Assembly: GCA_020062665.1 (NCBI GenBank)
Contig: JAGUVW010000022.1
Span: 1-64,000, forward strand
Reading direction: 5' to 3'
DNA from: Pseudomonadales bacterium
Lineage (GTDB): Bacteria > Pseudomonadota > Gammaproteobacteria > Pseudomonadales > Ketobacteraceae
Length of the DNA: 64,000 nt
Both the position numbers and the translations under genes were made by a program. Shown in pieces: positions 16,865-25,763 of the stretch; positions within the stretch are counted from its first letter, which is position 1, and the number at the start of each line of letters is the position of its first letter. The notes beneath the pieces were generated by a model. The model did no database searches. It worked only from the letters and a program-made list of their open reading frames with translations, and was not told where the DNA came from.

Positions 16865-17869
16865 TCAGTCCGCACACATCAACGCGGCAGCATCCAGCAT
16901 CCGGCAGGCGTAGCCATGCTCGTTGTCGTACCACACCTGCACCTTGGCGTGATTGCCGTTCACCACGCGGGTGGAAAGTGCGTGCACGATACCGGAGCGG
17001 GAATCCCCCAGAATGTCGGTCGATACGATCTGCTCATCGCTGTAGCCCAGAATGCCGTCCAGCTCGCCTTCTGCCGCCGCTTTCAGCGCCTGGTTGATTT
17101 CTTCCTTGGTGGCTTTCTTTTTCAGTACCGCCACGATGTCGGTGATTGCACCATCGGGCACCGGCACCCGCAACGCCAGCGCCGACACCTTGCCTTTCAG
17201 TTGCGGCAACACCAGTTCGGTGGCCTTGTCCGATCCTGTGCTGGTGGGAATGATGTTGAGGGCACCGGCGCGGCCACGGATCATCTTTTTGTTCGGCTCG
17301 TCCACCATGCCTTGCGACACCGTGTAGGCATGCACGGTGGTGACCATTACGCTTTCGATGCCAAAAACGGCGTCCAGCACCTTCAGTGGTGGCGCCAGTG
17401 AATTGGTGGTGCAGGATGCGTTCGACACGATGCTGTGTTTGGCTGGGTCATACATGTGATTGTTCACGCCCACCACCAGCGTAAGATCGGCAGTTTCCGA
17501 CGGCGCGCTGATCAGCACCCGCTTGGCACCTGCCTGCTGGTGGAACGCCGCCTTGTCGTGATGGGTGAACACGCCGGTGCAGTCGATCACCAGATCGACC
17601 CCGAGCTTGTCCCAGGGCAACTCGTGCGGATCAGCCAGTCGATAGAAATTGATTTTCAGGTCGTCGATCAGCAGATGGTCGTCGGCAACCTTCACGTCAT
17701 ATTCGAACTTGCCGTGCACGGAATCGTATTTCATCAGGTAGGCGATATTGTCCGCCGCCACCAGATCGTTCACTGCCACCAGTTCCATATTGGCCGGCCG
17801 GTTGCGAATATATTCGCGCAGAATGAGGCGACCGATGCGACCCAAACCATTAATGGCAATTTTCTTCAT
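16865..17869 (-). CDS. gap: Glyceraldehyde-3-phosphate dehydrogenase (type I)
   Basis: This 334-aa NAD-dependent enzyme oxidises glyceraldehyde 3-phosphate in glycolysis. It begins KKIAINGLGRIGRLILRE (Rossmann fold), has the active-site motif SNASCTTNSLAPPLKVL, and shows NDL at the coenzyme site, indicating NAD. The start at 17869 gives the usual N-terminus; an ATG four codons earlier is possible. It lies 48 bp after the unknown 336-aa gene on the same strand. It therefore appears to be the last gene of the operon glgA, PfkB kinase, unknown, gap, an unusual place for gap. Confidence 0.95.
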   Translation of the reverse strand: MKKIAINGLGRIGRLILREYIRNRPANMELVAVNDLVAADNIAYLMKYDSVHGKFEYDVKVADDHLLIDDLKINFYRLADPHELPWDKLGVDLVIDCTGVFTHHDKAAFHQQAGAKRVLISAPSETADLTLVVGVNNHMYDPAKHSIVSNASCTTNSLAPPLKVLDAVFGIESVMVTTVHAYTVSQGMVDEPNKKMIRGRAGALNIIPTSTGSDKATELVLPQLKGKVSALALRVPVPDGAITDIVAVLKKKATKEEINQALKAAAEGELDGILGYSDEQIVSTDILGDSRSGIVHALSTRVVNGNHAKVQVWYDNEHGYACRMLDAAALMCAD

Positions 17870-17917
17870 ACACGTGTCCATCCCTATTCATGAAAGAAGT
17901 GTTGTGACTGTCGCCGG

Positions 17918-18928
17918 TCAGGCCCGGCTGAGCTGTTGGGTAAAGCGATATTCGGCGGCGTCGTGGTTGATCAGATCCTGAATCAAAGCCAGCACGATGG
18001 CGGCGCCCTGCTCCACCGGTGAATTATGCATTTCCAGTTGTTGCAGCACCGGGTCATCGGCTTCGTGCACAATCAACGCCGGGCGCCGCACGGGATAATC
18101 ACCCCGCATCAGACTGTCCTTCAGTCGATAGAGTTCATTGAAGGAATCCGCCTGATCCGTGGGCTTGCCCAATGCCGCAATCACCCGCTCGCGGAGCAGC
18201 GCCACATTGCCGTCGCTCACTTTCATGAGCAGCTCAATCATATGCGCCACCAGCATGCCGTCGCGATGCCGGCTGACATAACGGTGCTGGGCAATTTCCA
18301 GCAACCCGAACATCACCTTATTGACACTGGCCACCGCCACATCGGTTTCGCTGATGCGACGGACGATCAGCCATTGCCACACCTGGCGGAACGGAATCGG
18401 CTTGAGCGTGGGCCAGCTGGCGTCGAAGGCACTGAGCCAGGCATTAGTGAACAGATTGGCGCTGAAATGCGGCGCTTCGAAGCGGCCGGTTTCCGCACCT
18501 TCGTAGCGGGCACCGACAAACTGACAGGCACCGGGCAACGCAAGATTGAACGCCAGCATCAACTGGTGAATCAGCGTGCCCGCCGTGTTGTAAAGCGAGT
18601 AGGGTTCGGAGTGGGCCGCTGGTGTGGTCAGCTCCATGCGAATCGCTGCGCCGGTGGGCCATCCTTTCTGCTGCGCCGACTGCAGGTAATTGGCAAAGCT
18701 GCCGAACTCAATATGCGCTCGCTGCATCAGCGCCACCACCTCATCCAGATGCAGTGCTACCTGATATTCCACCACGGCGGCGCGATAGGGATCTTCGCTG
18801 CGGAAGTTGAACTGACGCAGAAAATTGCAGGCGCCTTCCCACAGTGAAACGATCCAGGCGGTTTCGTTGTCACCCGCACTGGGGATCAGGTTGTCGACGG
18901 TGAGGATAATGTTGGTGACGGCTGTCAT
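17918..18928 (-). CDS. Unknown 336-aa protein in the glgA operon, possibly HEPN-like
   Basis: This 336-aa soluble protein has no signal or membrane segment. The start at 18928 is firmly set by AAAGGAGG just upstream. I do not recognise the N-terminal 200 residues, which contain EAPHFSANLFTNAWLSAFD. The C-terminal third (HMIELLMKVSDGNVALLRERVIAALG ... FNELYRLKDSLMRGDYP) is laid out like an Apea-type HEPN domain, but where those proteins have the catalytic RSxxxHG this one has KDSLMRG. If related, it should lack the RNase activity. It sits 19 bp after the PfkB gene and before gap, so it is co-expressed with glycogen synthesis. The function is unknown. Confidence 0.75.
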   Translation of the reverse strand: MTAVTNIILTVDNLIPSAGDNETAWIVSLWEGACNFLRQFNFRSEDPYRAAVVEYQVALHLDEVVALMQRAHIEFGSFANYLQSAQQKGWPTGAAIRMELTTPAAHSEPYSLYNTAGTLIHQLMLAFNLALPGACQFVGARYEGAETGRFEAPHFSANLFTNAWLSAFDASWPTLKPIPFRQVWQWLIVRRISETDVAVASVNKVMFGLLEIAQHRYVSRHRDGMLVAHMIELLMKVSDGNVALLRERVIAALGKPTDQADSFNELYRLKDSLMRGDYPVRRPALIVHEADDPVLQQLEMHNSPVEQGAAIVLALIQDLINHDAAEYRFTQQLSRA

Positions 18929-18947
18929 CGGTGCCTCCTTTGAGGTT

Positions 18948-19952
18948 TCACGCATCCAGCGGTTGCTGCTCGATGGTGCGATTGATCTGCGCCGCGGCTG
19001 CATAAAGTTCAGCGCGGGTCAGCAGACGTTCCTTGGCGCCACGGTGCTGCAGCACGGATTCTGCGTTGGTCATGGCCAGGTGAATGGCGTTGCGGGTGGA
19101 CTCGCCCAGCATACAGGCTGCCGTGAAGGTAGATGCAAATGCATCACCGGCGCCCGTGGTTTCCAGCACATTCAGATCCGGTGCGGGCAATCCGCGATAA
19201 TAGAATTCGCCGTCGTATACATGCACACCCTTATCAGCATCCGTGATCACAAACACACGCGGTGGCAGCTTCGCCATGTGTCGCAGCAGGGCTTTGCCAT
19301 CGGGCTGTGTCTTGTGATCGATCCCCAGAAACTTGCAGGCCTCTTCCAGGTTCATCACCAGAATTTCCACTTTTGCAATCAACCGGGACAGCGCCTGGTA
19401 GCCTTTTTCCGCCTGATAATTGCTGGGGTTGAACGCCACCCGGAATTCATGCTGGCAGATCAGGTCGGTCACCGTTTCGAAACTTTGCCCCAACATGCTG
19501 GCCAGATACACCCAGCGGGTTTTGAAGGGCTTGATCTCGTCCAGCCGCAGATCATTGTTGGCGCCCTTGTAGGCCAGGATGGTGCGATCCTGAGCGAAGC
19601 TGTTGAGGATCACCGAGATGCCGGTCTGGCCTTCGCGGGGGCCGATGAAATCGATGCGTTCCTCTGCCAGTTTGCGTACCACAAATTCGCCGTTGCCATC
19701 GTCACCGATCTTCCCCAGGTAGGCCGTTTTCATGCCCAGCCGCGCCAGCGCCACCGCGCAATTGGTGCCACCACCACCGGTGGCCGTGGTCAGTTTCTTC
19801 ACCAGAATCTTGCTGCCCAGGGGGAACGCAATGAGTTTTTCGTGAACGGTGGGCGTGTCGATGCGGATCAGTTCGGAATCCGTATCCGCGAATTGATCCA
19901 CCGTGGCACTGCCAATGGCCACCACATCGTACTCTGTTGTTGATTGCGTCAT
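18948..19952 (-). CDS. PfkB-family carbohydrate/nucleoside kinase
   Basis: This 334-aa ribokinase-fold enzyme has the substrate-side motif GGGGTNCAVALARLG (about 58-72) and the catalytic/anion-hole motif ETTGAGDAFASTFTAA (about 268-283), with Asp as the base. It would phosphorylate a sugar or nucleoside in the cytoplasm. The ATG at 19952 overlaps the glgA stop (ATGA), and the frame upstream is a glgA shadow. Sitting between glgA and gap, it could feed or drain the hexose pool. Related PfkB proteins include fructokinase, ribokinase and adenosine kinase, and the sequence does not decide between them. Confidence 0.88.
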   Translation of the reverse strand: MTQSTTEYDVVAIGSATVDQFADTDSELIRIDTPTVHEKLIAFPLGSKILVKKLTTATGGGGTNCAVALARLGMKTAYLGKIGDDGNGEFVVRKLAEERIDFIGPREGQTGISVILNSFAQDRTILAYKGANNDLRLDEIKPFKTRWVYLASMLGQSFETVTDLICQHEFRVAFNPSNYQAEKGYQALSRLIAKVEILVMNLEEACKFLGIDHKTQPDGKALLRHMAKLPPRVFVITDADKGVHVYDGEFYYRGLPAPDLNVLETTGAGDAFASTFTAACMLGESTRNAIHLAMTNAESVLQHRGAKERLLTRAELYAAAAQINRTIEQQPLDA

Positions 19953-21409
19953 GCGTCCTGCCGATAAAGTTGAATGTACTGTTGGGCGCTGCTCTGCCAA
20001 TCGAACTGTTGCGCCATCGCATTCTGTTGCAGCGTTTCCCAGGTCTTGCGGCGGGAGAAAAAGCCGACAGCACGCCGGATGCACTGCTCCAGATCGTCGG
20101 CACTGTCGCCCCGGTAACTGAAACCGGTGGCGGTGCCGTTCTTCATATTGTCGTCGCTGGCATCCACCACGGTATCAGCCAGGCCACCGGTGGCGCGCAC
20201 GATGGGCAACGTTCCGTACCGTAAACTATAGATCTGATTCAGCCCGCAGGGTTCATAGCGCGACGCCATCACAAACAGATCACTGCCCGCCTCGATGCGA
20301 TGGGCCAGTGACTCGTCGTAACCGATGGTCACGGCAATCTTTTTCGGAAACCGCAGCGCCAGGGCCTGCAGCCGCTGCACCAACGCTTTTTCACCGGTAC
20401 CCAGCACCACCCACTGCACTTTTTCGCCCGCCATCCGTTCCATCACGTCCGCCACCCAATCGATGCCTTTCTGGTGCACCAGACGGCTGACCAGCCCGAT
20501 CAGCGGAATCGATTTGCCCAGTTGCAAACCAAGAGAGCGCTGCAGATCCAGCTTATTGTGCAGCTTTTCCGCCAGATTGTTGGCATCGTAGGGAAAGCGG
20601 ATCAGTGCGTCCTGCGCCGGATTCCACACGTCATAGTCCGCACCATTGAGGATGCCGGTCAGTTTGCCGCGATGATGTTGCAACAGGCCGCCCATGCCGC
20701 AGGCTTCCGGTTCTTCCAGGATTTCCCGTGCATAGGTAGGGCTGACAGTAGTGACATGATCCGCGTAGACGATACCCGCCTTCAGAAAGGAAAAATTGCC
20801 GTAAAACTCCAGTTTGTCGTACGTCCACCAGATATCCGGCAGGGACAGGGCGTCGAATTCGTCGCGCGGGAAGATGCCCTGATACGCCAGGTTGTGAATG
20901 GTCATGATGGTTTTCACCGGCAAGGACTCGTGCTGCACGAATGCGGGCACCAGGCCGGTCTGCCAGTCGTTGCAGTGCACCACTTCGTAGCGTTTCAGCA
21001 ACGTACTGCGACCCGCCAGCAGCGCCGCAATCGCACGACAGAACAGACCAAAGCGCGCTGAATTGTCCGGCCAATCGACACCCACCTGATCCGCATAGGG
21101 GCCACCAACACGATCGAACAGATCAGGGCAATCCAACAGCAGCAGACGCAATCCGGTGTCAGGCAGTGCGTATTCCAGCACCACCATGTTCTGCGGCAGA
21201 AAGGCATCATCGAAACGGTAACTGGCGGATGGCGCTGGCAGTTTTTCCCGCACGCTGCGATAGCCGGGCAGTATCACATCGATGCCGATACCCGCCTGAC
21301 GCAACGCTTCCGCAAGTGAGCGGGACACGTCGGCCAGGCCACCGGTCTTGATCAGGGGAAACAATTCGCTGCTGGCGAGCAATACATTCATATGACGATT
21401 CGACGACAA
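19949..21409 (-). CDS. glgA: Glycogen synthase (ADP-glucose), GT5
   Basis: This 486-aa GT-B glycosyltransferase extends alpha-1,4-glucan chains from ADP-glucose. It has the diagnostic N-terminal ELFPLIKTGGLADVSRSL with the ADP-glucose-binding Lys, HNLAYQG in the middle, and the C-terminal ASRYEPCGLNQIYSLRYGTLPIVRATGGLADTV. The length is normal (E. coli 477). It is the first gene of the operon with the PfkB kinase, the unknown 336-aa gene and gap, and it is divergent from pgi across 162 bp. Confidence 0.96.
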   Translation of the reverse strand: MSSNRHMNVLLASSELFPLIKTGGLADVSRSLAEALRQAGIGIDVILPGYRSVREKLPAPSASYRFDDAFLPQNMVVLEYALPDTGLRLLLLDCPDLFDRVGGPYADQVGVDWPDNSARFGLFCRAIAALLAGRSTLLKRYEVVHCNDWQTGLVPAFVQHESLPVKTIMTIHNLAYQGIFPRDEFDALSLPDIWWTYDKLEFYGNFSFLKAGIVYADHVTTVSPTYAREILEEPEACGMGGLLQHHRGKLTGILNGADYDVWNPAQDALIRFPYDANNLAEKLHNKLDLQRSLGLQLGKSIPLIGLVSRLVHQKGIDWVADVMERMAGEKVQWVVLGTGEKALVQRLQALALRFPKKIAVTIGYDESLAHRIEAGSDLFVMASRYEPCGLNQIYSLRYGTLPIVRATGGLADTVVDASDDNMKNGTATGFSYRGDSADDLEQCIRRAVGFFSRRKTWETLQQNAMAQQFDWQSSAQQYIQLYRQDA

Positions 21410-21488
21410 AAAACGTTAGAGAATCCGATAGTTGCCCGTACTGTAACAGAGCATCCCGCAATTGGCAGCCGCAGTTTTGGCCAGCCAA

Positions 21489-21517
21489 TTGACGAGCATC
21501 ATACTTGCTTGCATGAT
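21489..21517 (+). promoter_or_regulatory. Sigma-70-like promoter for pgi
   Basis: TTGACG (21489-21494) and CATGAT (21512-21517) are spaced by 17 bp, 54 bases before the pgi ATG. The same bases (TTGAC-N4-ATCAT, 21489-21502) also give a degenerate FNR-like match, which I treat as coincidental. Confidence 0.45.
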
Positions 21518-21571
21518 CAGTCCGGTATGCTGCAAGGAATCTGATCTCGAAGCCTCATCAACGGAGCGGCC

Positions 21572-23230
21572 ATGGCGAACCCGACGACACTACCGGAGTG
21601 GAAACGTCTGCAGGCGTTACAGGCACACATGGGACAGCAACACCTGCTGGATCTGTTCGAACAGGATCCCGAGCGCTTCAAGCGCTTTTCATTTCAGCAG
21701 GGCAATATATTCATCGACTACTCGAAGAATTTCATCAACCAGGACATCGTGGACAACCTGCTGGCCCTGGCCCGTCATCAGCAGCTGGTACCTGCCATCG
21801 AACGTTTATTGCGGGGCCAGAACCTGGCGCCACCGGTGCAGGCGGTGCCGTACATGAGTCTGCGGGATCGTGCGTTTCTGCCAGTGTGCATTGATGGCAC
21901 CGATGTATCGTCGGAAGTGCGCAACGCCCTGTTTTCCATGCGTCGGCTGTGTGAGGAAATTCGCTCGTGGAGTTGGCGCGGTTATAACGGCAAGCCCCTG
22001 ACGGACATCGTGACGCTGGGTGTGGGCGGCTCCGGTAACGGTGCGGAAATGGTGTGTCACGCCCTGTCGCCCTATCACTCGCCGTCATTGAATTCTCACT
22101 TCGTCGCCAACGCCGATACCCAGGCCTTCAAGGAAAAACTGCGCAATCTGCGCCCTGACACCACGCTGTTCATCATTTCCAGCAAGAGCTTCACCACCCA
22201 GGAAACCCTGCAGAATGCCCGTCTGGCGAAAGCCTGGCTGATTGCCAACGCCGGCAATTCCGACGCAGTGCGCCAGCATTTCATTGCCATTACATCGAAC
22301 CGGGGCGAAGCCGAAGCCTTCGGCATTGCACCGCAACACATTCTGCCGGTGTGGGACTGGATGCCCGGCCGCTATTCCCTATGGAGCACCGCCGGTCTGC
22401 CCATCGCGCTGGCCATTGGCATGGAGCGGTTCGAACAGCTGCTCGATGGTGCGCACCAGATGGATCAGCACTTTGTCAGTGCGCCGCTGGCCAGCAACAT
22501 GCCGGTGATCATGGCACTGCTGGGCGTGTGGTATGCGAATTTCTGGAATCTGTCGTCCCATGCCATTCTGCCTTACAGCGAACTGCTGGAAGCCCTGCCG
22601 GGTTATCTGCAACACGATCTGATGGAAGCCACCGGCAAGTCTGTGGATCTGGAAGGCAAGCCAGTGGAATATGTCACCGGGCCGATCATCTGGGGCTCTG
22701 CCGGCACCAAGAACCAGCACACGTATTTCCAGTTACTGCATCAAGGCACTCACGTGGTTCCCGCCGATTTCATCGTGGTGGCATCGGACACTCACGGCAA
22801 TGAAGAAACCTCCAGTACGTTCTTCCATTTCCTGGCGCAGTCCGAAACGCTGATGCGTGGCAGCGACAGGCAGGATTCAACCTCCAGCTCGGAACAGGTG
22901 CTGCCGGGCAACAAACCCTCCACCTGCCTGCTGCTGGCAGATCTGTCGCCGCTGACCTTGGGTCAACTGCTGGCACTGTATGAACACACCGCACTGGTGC
23001 AGAGCGTGATCTGGAACATCAATCCGTTCTCGCACTGGGGCACCGAGCTGGGCAAGCGCTACACCGCCATTCTCAACAACGCCAGCGCCGAACAGATTGC
23101 AAGCGAACACCACGACTGCTCCACACTGGGATTGCTGGAAACTTTCCGCCGCATTCAAGGCGACAATAGTCGTGGCAACAGCCATCGCGGCCCGCTGCCA
23201 CGGGAAGAAAGTATTTACAGCGTCTTCTGA
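21572..23230 (+). CDS. pgi: Glucose-6-phosphate isomerase
   Basis: This 552-aa enzyme interconverts glucose 6-phosphate and fructose 6-phosphate, linking glycogen to glycolysis. It has SIS-domain motifs [14 protein letters not shown] and [12 protein letters not shown], the catalytic Glu in [24 protein letters not shown], the ring-opening His in [14 protein letters not shown], and the C-terminal Lys in GTELGKRY. The length is standard. The usual GIGGSDLGP is GVGGSGNGA, and the usual GEPGTNGQH is GSAGTKNQH, so it is a somewhat divergent branch with the catalytic residues kept. The last 16 bp overlap convergent glgB. Confidence 0.95.
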   Translation: MANPTTLPEWKRLQALQAHMGQQHLLDLFEQDPERFKRFSFQQGNIFIDYSKNFINQDIVDNLLALARHQQLVPAIERLLRGQNLAPPVQAVPYMSLRDRAFLPVCIDGTDVSSEVRNALFSMRRLCEEIRSWSWRGYNGKPLTDIVTLGVGGSGNGAEMVCHALSPYHSPSLNSHFVANADTQAFKEKLRNLRPDTTLFIISSKSFTTQETLQNARLAKAWLIANAGNSDAVRQHFIAITSNRGEAEAFGIAPQHILPVWDWMPGRYSLWSTAGLPIALAIGMERFEQLLDGAHQMDQHFVSAPLASNMPVIMALLGVWYANFWNLSSHAILPYSELLEALPGYLQHDLMEATGKSVDLEGKPVEYVTGPIIWGSAGTKNQHTYFQLLHQGTHVVPADFIVVASDTHGNEETSSTFFHFLAQSETLMRGSDRQDSTSSSEQVLPGNKPSTCLLLADLSPLTLGQLLALYEHTALVQSVIWNINPFSHWGTELGKRYTAILNNASAEQIASEHHDCSTLGLLETFRRIQGDNSRGNSHRGPLPREESIYSVF

Positions 23231-25407
23231 AGCACGACACCCGCCAGCGGTGGCAGGTTCAGCACGATGCTGTGCTCCCTGCCCATGGCTTTCACTGGCT
23301 CGCTGACGATGTGAGTGCCGTTGGACACATTGCTGCCGCTGTAGAAGATGGAATCGGAATTGAAAATCTCGCCGTAGGCACCCGCTTCAGGCACACCGAT
23401 GCGATACCCCTCGCGCACCACCGGCGTGAAATTCAGCACCACCAGCAGGTAGCCCTCGCTGGATTTGCGCAGGTAACTCACCACCGACTGGTTGTGATCG
23501 TGGCAATCGATCCACTCGAAGCCGCGCCAGTCAAAGTCCCACTGGTGCAGGGCCGGTCGCTGCAGATACAGCTGATTCAGATCCCGCACCACCCGCTGCA
23601 CACCCGCCTGAAAATCGAAGTCCAGCAGATGCCAGTCCAGACTCTCATCGTGGTTCCACTCCACGCCCTGGCCGATCTCGCACCCCATGAACAGCAGTTT
23701 CTTGCCGGGATGGGTGAACAGGTAGGTGAACAGCAGACGCAGATTGGCAAACTTCTGCCAGCCGTCGCCGGGCATTTTTTCCAGCAGGGAACGCTTGCCG
23801 TGCACTACTTCATCGTGAGACAGCGGCAACACGAAGTTTTCCGAAAACGCATACAGCAGACTGAAGGTCAGCTTGTCGTGATGGTATTGCCGGTGCACGG
23901 GATCGTGGCTGAAATACTGCAGTGAATCGTTCATCCAGCCCATGTTCCATTTCATGCTGAAACCCAGTCCACCCAGATAGACCGGCCGCGACACCTGGGG
24001 CCATGCGGTGGATTCCTCCGCCACCATCAGCACGCCGGGAAACGCCTGGTGCACCACTTCGTTGGTGCGGCGCACAAAGTGGATGGCGTCGAGATTTTCG
24101 TTGCCGCCGTACTGGTTCGGCGCCCATTCGCCAGGTTTGCGGGAGTAATCCAGGTACAGCAGCGATGCCACCGCATCCACCCGCAGACCATCGATGTGAA
24201 ACTGCTCCAGCCAGAACCAGGCGCTGGAATAAAGAAAATTGCGTACCTCGTTGCGGCCATAGTTGAAGATGAGGGTGCCCCAATCCTTGTGTTCACCCAT
24301 GCGCGGATCTTCGTGTTCATAGAGCGCGGTGCCATCGAAGCGCGCCAGACCATGGGCATCCTTGGGAAAATGCGCCGGCACCCAGTCCAGCAGCACGCCA
24401 ATGCCGTGGCGATGGCAGCAATCGACGAAATATTTGAAATCATCGATGCCACCGAACCGACTGCTGGGGGCGAAATAGCCCGTCACCTGGTAACCCCAGG
24501 AACCGTCAAACGGGTGTTCGGTGATCGGCAGCAATTCGATGTGGGTGAAGCCCATGTCTTTCACATAGGGCACCAGCTGTTCCGCCAGTTCACGATAGGA
24601 GTAGTAATCACCGTTGGCGTGACGCTTCCATGAGCCCACATGCACCTCGTACACGGACAGGGGCTGATGCAGCCAGTCATGGGTGCGGCGCCGACGCATC
24701 CACAGATCATCCTGCCAGGCATAACTGTGGCGGTCGCAGATCAGCGACGCCGTATCCGGTCGCATCTGGTAATAACGTCCGTAGGGATCAGACTTGAGCA
24801 GGATCTGCCCGCTGCCCCGCTGCCGCAGCTCGAATTTGTAGAGCGCGCCGCAAGGCAGACCCGGAATGAACAGTTCCCATACGCCGTAATGACCCCGCGT
24901 GCGCATGGCGTGCACCCGCCCATCCCAGCGGTTGAAATCCCCCACCACGCTGACCCGTTCCGCATTCGGCGCCCACACCGCAAACAAAATACCGTCGATG
25001 CCGTCCACAGTGTGCGGACGCGCGCCCAGCAGATCGTGGGCCGTGAAACATTCACCGCTGTGAAACTGCTGCAACGCTGCCTCGTCCAGTTGCGGCCAGA
25101 ACGTGTAAGGATCAATGAAACGGTTTTCTGCACCGCCTGCCTGTTCCACCATGACGGGATGCGCACCCCAGCGGGCACGATCGCCGGACAGACTGAAAAA
25201 GCCAGTGACCCCCATCCGCTCTACTTCAGTGCGAATTCCGTCCAGTTCGACCCACATTCTGTCAGCGTGGGGTCGGTAAACCGTCAGACGCCAGTGCCCA
25301 CCCTCGGGATGCACACCCAGAACTGAAAACGGGTCATGATGACGGGCATCCGCCACCCGTTGCAGATCGGAATCCAGGGCAGGCTGCAAAAAGGACTTTT
25401 TGTTCAT
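23215..25407 (-). CDS. glgB: 1,4-alpha-glucan branching enzyme, GH13
   Basis: This 730-aa enzyme introduces alpha-1,6 branches into glycogen. It has an N-terminal CBM48 tandem region (about 20-215) and a GH13 barrel. The barrel carries [13 protein letters not shown], the nucleophile Asp in [21 protein letters not shown], the acid Glu in LMVAEEST and [12 protein letters not shown], followed by a beta-sandwich domain. The length equals E. coli GlgB (728). An AAGGA ribosome site is present. It is divergent from glgC across a 356-bp region containing two FNR/ANR-like boxes. Confidence 0.96.
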   Translation of the reverse strand: MNKKSFLQPALDSDLQRVADARHHDPFSVLGVHPEGGHWRLTVYRPHADRMWVELDGIRTEVERMGVTGFFSLSGDRARWGAHPVMVEQAGGAENRFIDPYTFWPQLDEAALQQFHSGECFTAHDLLGARPHTVDGIDGILFAVWAPNAERVSVVGDFNRWDGRVHAMRTRGHYGVWELFIPGLPCGALYKFELRQRGSGQILLKSDPYGRYYQMRPDTASLICDRHSYAWQDDLWMRRRRTHDWLHQPLSVYEVHVGSWKRHANGDYYSYRELAEQLVPYVKDMGFTHIELLPITEHPFDGSWGYQVTGYFAPSSRFGGIDDFKYFVDCCHRHGIGVLLDWVPAHFPKDAHGLARFDGTALYEHEDPRMGEHKDWGTLIFNYGRNEVRNFLYSSAWFWLEQFHIDGLRVDAVASLLYLDYSRKPGEWAPNQYGGNENLDAIHFVRRTNEVVHQAFPGVLMVAEESTAWPQVSRPVYLGGLGFSMKWNMGWMNDSLQYFSHDPVHRQYHHDKLTFSLLYAFSENFVLPLSHDEVVHGKRSLLEKMPGDGWQKFANLRLLFTYLFTHPGKKLLFMGCEIGQGVEWNHDESLDWHLLDFDFQAGVQRVVRDLNQLYLQRPALHQWDFDWRGFEWIDCHDHNQSVVSYLRKSSEGYLLVVLNFTPVVREGYRIGVPEAGAYGEIFNSDSIFYSGSNVSNGTHIVSEPVKAMGREHSIVLNLPPLAGVVLQKTL

Positions 25408-25544
25408 CGACTTAGGAATTCCTTGACGTGGATGAAAGCAGGTGGAACCTGATCATCGCAGAATGGGTCATACGGCTATCGAGAATGCAGTCTGAATGCC
25501 GGGAAAGCAAGCCTGCATTCAATACCGGTGTAGTGAAAACATTA

Positions 25545-25558
25545 TTGATAAAGATCAA
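25545..25558. promoter_or_regulatory. FNR/ANR box, perfect consensus
   Basis: TTGATAAAGATCAA matches the TTGAT-N4-ATCAA consensus at all ten fixed positions. It is centred about 144 bp from the glgB start codon and 212 bp from that of glgC. It suggests oxygen-responsive control of glycogen genes by an FNR/ANR protein, which is not encoded in this window. Confidence 0.7.
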
Positions 25559-25638
25559 ACCGCCGGCCTGTCGGCAGACACGAATTCCTTGTATCGTTGT
25601 CAGATAAAGCGCGGCGGACAATCCAATGCGCAGCTGGA

Positions 25639-25679
25639 GTGATGTGGATCAATTTATGCATTTCCGCTTGTAGCATAAG
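25639..25679 (+). promoter_or_regulatory. Second FNR/ANR-like box with -10 of a class II promoter for glgC
   Basis: GTGATGTGGATCAA (25639-25652) matches nine of ten consensus positions. A -10-like CATAAG lies at 25674-25679, placing the box centre near -41 relative to the inferred transcript start. That is exactly the geometry of an FNR-activated class II promoter. The start codon of glgC is at 25764. Confidence 0.6.
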
Positions 25680-25763
25680 TGTCACAACGCCATGCGACCT
25701 TTTGTTTGGCTCTTATTTTCAAGTGGATAGCGCAGTACCACTCGGGACATTGACAGGTACCTC

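Larger units (their letters stand above)
25408..25763. other. Divergent regulatory region glgB-glgC
   Basis: This 356-bp, relatively AT-rich gap carries two FNR/ANR-like dyads (25545-25558 and 25639-25652) and the start regions of both transcripts. No gene-like frame is convincing in it; a 69-codon minus-strand frame lacks any support. Confidence 0.6.

Noticed and set aside
21489-21502. TTGAC-N4-ATCAT before pgi as a further FNR box
   Set aside because: Two mismatches at fixed positions, and the same bases form the -35 of a good sigma-70 promoter.
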